Shown: positions 61,049 to 64,000 of the stretch, piece by piece
Layout: each line of letters starts with the position of its first letter
Position numbering within the stretch: position 1 is the first letter of the stretch
Assembly: GCA_027574665.1 (NCBI GenBank)
Contig: CM050648.1
Span: 43,867,700 to 43,931,699, forward strand
DNA length: 64,000 bases
Direction of reading: 5' to 3'
Origin: Rhynochetos jubatus
Lineage: Eukaryota > Chordata > Aves > Eurypygiformes > Rhynochetidae
The notes under the pieces: model-generated
Databases searched by the model: none
What the model was told of the DNA's origin: nothing
The model's input: the letters and a program-made list of their open reading frames with translations, nothing else
Position numbers and translations under genes: made by a program

Positions 61049-64000
61049 AAGAAATGCTTACAAAAGTACTCAGTTGTAGAAATGTGAGCTTGGACCCGAT
61101 TTGGTGCCTGGTTGCCTGAACAGTCTGTATTCTTCACCTACCTATCTCCACCTGATGTCTTGTCAAACCTGTCACTGATAGCCATTCAAGAATGATTTGT
61201 TAAAATTTTTTTTAGTGCATATTTATGCCTAAATATGAATCTCCAAGTAACTGAGCAATCTCTTATCACAATCTTATCTGGACTGACTTTAGAGGCAAAG
61301 AGAGCATGAATGGTGTCCCTCCAGCTTTTCTGGCCTTTTGCTTTGCGGTTTGAAGATTGTTATGGACATTTCTGGTGTCTTACCTCTTCAAAATGGAAAG
61401 GAAGAAGTAAAGAAGATGTAAGAATTTCATAGTAGGGGTGACATATATGCAGGTTATGGTCCTTTAGGAAGATCAAGTGGTGTTTGGATTCCAGTCATGT
61501 TGGTACATGCCAACAAGTGTCATGACCCTGTTTTAGTGTGTATTTTGATGTATGGTATCATGTGGCTGCACAGATTTGCTCTAATACTGTGAGTGTCCTG
61601 GATTGTGAGAGAAGTTGTCAGATCTATCAGGAGAAGCGGGGTGCTTTAGCAAACGCATACAGAAACCAGTCACATTTATGCTTAAAACTGTAGGTACATG
61701 TTCACATCTCATTCTCTAGTCCTTTGCCGTATGATTTGGCAGATGGGGAGTTTGCTTTCTCCTCCAACACCCTACCCCGATTCTCAGAATTTCTGAAAGT
61801 CTTCACGCTTTCATGTTTAAACTTGACAAATTGGTTTTAGAGAGCTAATTGAGCATGTTGAAAAACCTTCCCCTCTACCTTTCTAAAATATTTTGGCCAG
61901 GTGTTTTTTGATAAATGTCATTTAGTGTAAGGATGACTAATCTTCAGAATGGTTCTACATAAACAAGACCTAAGAGACACCTGCTCTAGTCTTTCCCCAG
62001 CTATGCTTGCAAAATACTGGGGTGTGTGCAAGACTTTAGTCTACTGGTTATGTTTCCATTCATGAAAATCTAGTAATAAAGCAAACCATTAGAGGAAATT
62101 GAGCTACTGGTAGTGCAGTGAACCCACTGCATACATTAATAACCAGGTTTATAGGAAAGCTGCCTGAATTAGTAATTACAAGTCAAATTTAAAATGTACA
62201 TATGTGAATATATTTAAGGAAAATTCTGGTACACTTCCTGCAAGCAAGGTGTATCTGTTTACCTTTTCCAGATATTGGGTCCTCCTGAGCCTGTGTTAAT
62301 TTTCCTAAAAACCTCCACAAATTACGAAGCCAAGCATCAAGGAGAAATTAGGATTTTTCCAGAACAATTTCCAGCAAACATTTTTCCACTTTCCATTTTA
62401 ACCTGTTTAGAAAAGTTTCTTGTAGAGGTCTCCATGTCTCTTAGAAATCTATTTTTCAGTCTTTTTTTAACTGACTGACAACTTGTTTTCTAAAAAAAAA
62501 AAAAACAAAAAGGCTGAAGTCTGTGGCTGTAGGAATTATCAGCGAAAGCTGGCTGCTTATTGCTGCCTTTGAAAAGCCCTGTTAAACATCTGATTTGCTG
62601 CAGTTGTACTAATGAACTGTGTGCCCAGCTGATGCCTGGGATGCACAGCCTGTCATTCATGAAGAGCACAGAAAATATGTCCAACCCGCTCAGCAATGTC
62701 ACTTGGAAAAGAATTTAATGACACATTTCCTTTAGCAATATGCAACCAGAAATGTCTCATGTAAAATATGCAAGGAGAGATAGATAGCAGAGGAATCTCG
62801 GGACTTTACAATTGAATGCTTTCAGTGGAGAAAAAAAATGTTGTGGTTTAACTATGCTTGTAGGACAATATATTGTATTTTTACACTCCCTTTCTTTTAT
62901 GTATATTTGTGTTCCACAAAATTAAACTGATAACAGATTTTATTGTATAGAATAGGGAGAAGTGCAGTTTATTTTCATTTTTATGTAGTTCACTGGAAAT
63001 TACTTAATGTTATTTCAGAGCATTATTCAAAAATTGCCATTTACCATGGTAGCTGGTAATGATGTATAAAACCACAAAACTTCCCAGATGCTGAGTACCA
63101 ATGTTATGTGGTTATGAATTCACTATTTCATAAATTCCTTTATCAGTACTTTCTTGATACTGACTTTTTTACTGGGTAGAGGTGAAGACAGGTTCATGGA
63201 ATATATAAATTAAATTAATGCTCTTGGAATAATTTGTATAGTCTTTTTGAGGTAGATAGGTTGCTTTTTGGTGTAAGGAGGGGGAGAAAACTTTGTTTCA
63301 GGCTGTTACCCAATTCCTAAATATTCATAGATGCATTATCCCATTTCTTATTAGATTTTTTTTTAATAGTACTGATCCAGTCATAGACAAATCCTGTACT
63401 GTTTGCACTGTCAGCCTGATCCTACCAGACTTCCCATTTCATGTTTCTCAGCTACCTTCTAGCCTTAGCTGATGACGGGTAGTCATCACTCACTAAAGCT
63501 GATGGTGATGGACTGTATATGCACGCCTCTTCCTCTGCAAAACAGGTATGAAGGCATTTAATTTAAAGGTTTTTATTGAAATTCATTCAACAGAAGGCAC
63601 CATGGGGGGTGCTGGTGCTCTCCTGGTGACTACAAACATGTTGGAGAGTCAGGGTCAGTGGGGCTGCAGATGGGTTCCTGTGTGGCTGAAGGTACAGGTT
63701 CTGGTGGGGAGTTACCATTGGTCCATGAGGCAAACCTTCCTCTGAGGCTCAGCAAAAGACTAAAGGAGAAGGTATTTTGAGAATTGTCATATCATAAAGG
63801 GAGGAGTTTCATTGTAGTTGTGAATGGATCGTATTCTTGGTTGTTCGGTGTTTTTTAGTGCTTTTTTTAATACAATATAAACTTTTTTTATTGTTGGTAT
63901 TTAAAGGAAAGGCTTCTGAGCATATGAAGCAAGTATCGGTAGAGGGTTTATAACAGTTTACAAGGAATAGTGTTAACAAGTTCACTGTCAGTAATGGAAA

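Larger units (their letters stand above)
58956..64000. other. Distal downstream flank, no gene seen
   Basis: AT-rich intergenic DNA with a 24-bp tandem repeat at 59335, poly-T at 61030 and no open frame that I recognise. The segment 62510-62710 is less AT-rich than its surroundings and could be a conserved non-coding element, but single-sequence inspection cannot show this. Confidence 0.45.

Noticed and set aside
47400-64000. Exons of a neighbouring gene such as PXDNL, expected on synteny grounds downstream of PCMTD1
   Set aside because: I looked through the open frames in this stretch and found no peroxidase, leucine-rich-repeat or Ig-domain sequence. The neighbour probably lies beyond the window.

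Overview
The window is bird genomic DNA. It carries several CR1 retrotransposon 3' ends ending in the avian TTCTAT-type tail, an endogenous-retrovirus LTR of a type I recognise from bird genomes, and one vertebrate gene with long AT-rich introns. I see one protein-coding gene on the + strand: PCMTD1 (protein-L-isoaspartate O-methyltransferase domain-containing 1). The whole coding sequence can be rebuilt from five exons with GT-AG junctions and consistent phases: 21245-21551, 25906-26008, 38178-38349, 39889-40012 and 44587-44957. Together they give 1077 nt, or 358 codons plus a stop.

Layout: 1-1200 is AT-rich 5' flank with no gene seen. About 1230-3420 is a strong CpG island and promoter, with CCAAT boxes, a perfect GGTCACGTGACC palindrome and two GTGAGT donors for a non-coding first exon. 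Intron 1 (to 21124) is about 19 kb. It holds an ~80-bp repeat pair, a GC-rich block at 9.6-10.7 kb, an isolated GC-rich patch with a consensus CTCF motif near 18.5 kb, and a 26-nt poly-G run. The translation-start exon at 21125-21551 has three tiny upstream ORFs. Introns 2-5 hold CR1 copies in both orientations, an ancient MIR-like SINE fragment and a 27-nt poly-A run. The 3' UTR starts at 44958 and has several AATAAA signals up to about 47.4 kb. From there to 64000 I find no gene, only a CR1 copy, a solo LTR with a short target duplication, and small tandem duplications.

Function: the predicted protein joins an N-terminal myristoylation-type motif and a PIMT-like SAM-binding fold to a C-terminal SOCS-box-like tail (BC-box-like helix plus an LPLP-type Cul5 box). 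This matches the view of PCMTD1 as a candidate substrate receptor for Cullin-RING ubiquitin ligases that act on isoaspartate-damaged proteins. I found no new multi-gene system. The points most worth a second look are regulatory and structural: the E-box palindrome, the intronic CTCF patch, the inverted CR1 pair flanking an exon, the uORFs, the polybasic insert and the repeat pairs. Repeat names come from pattern recognition and memory, not from a search.
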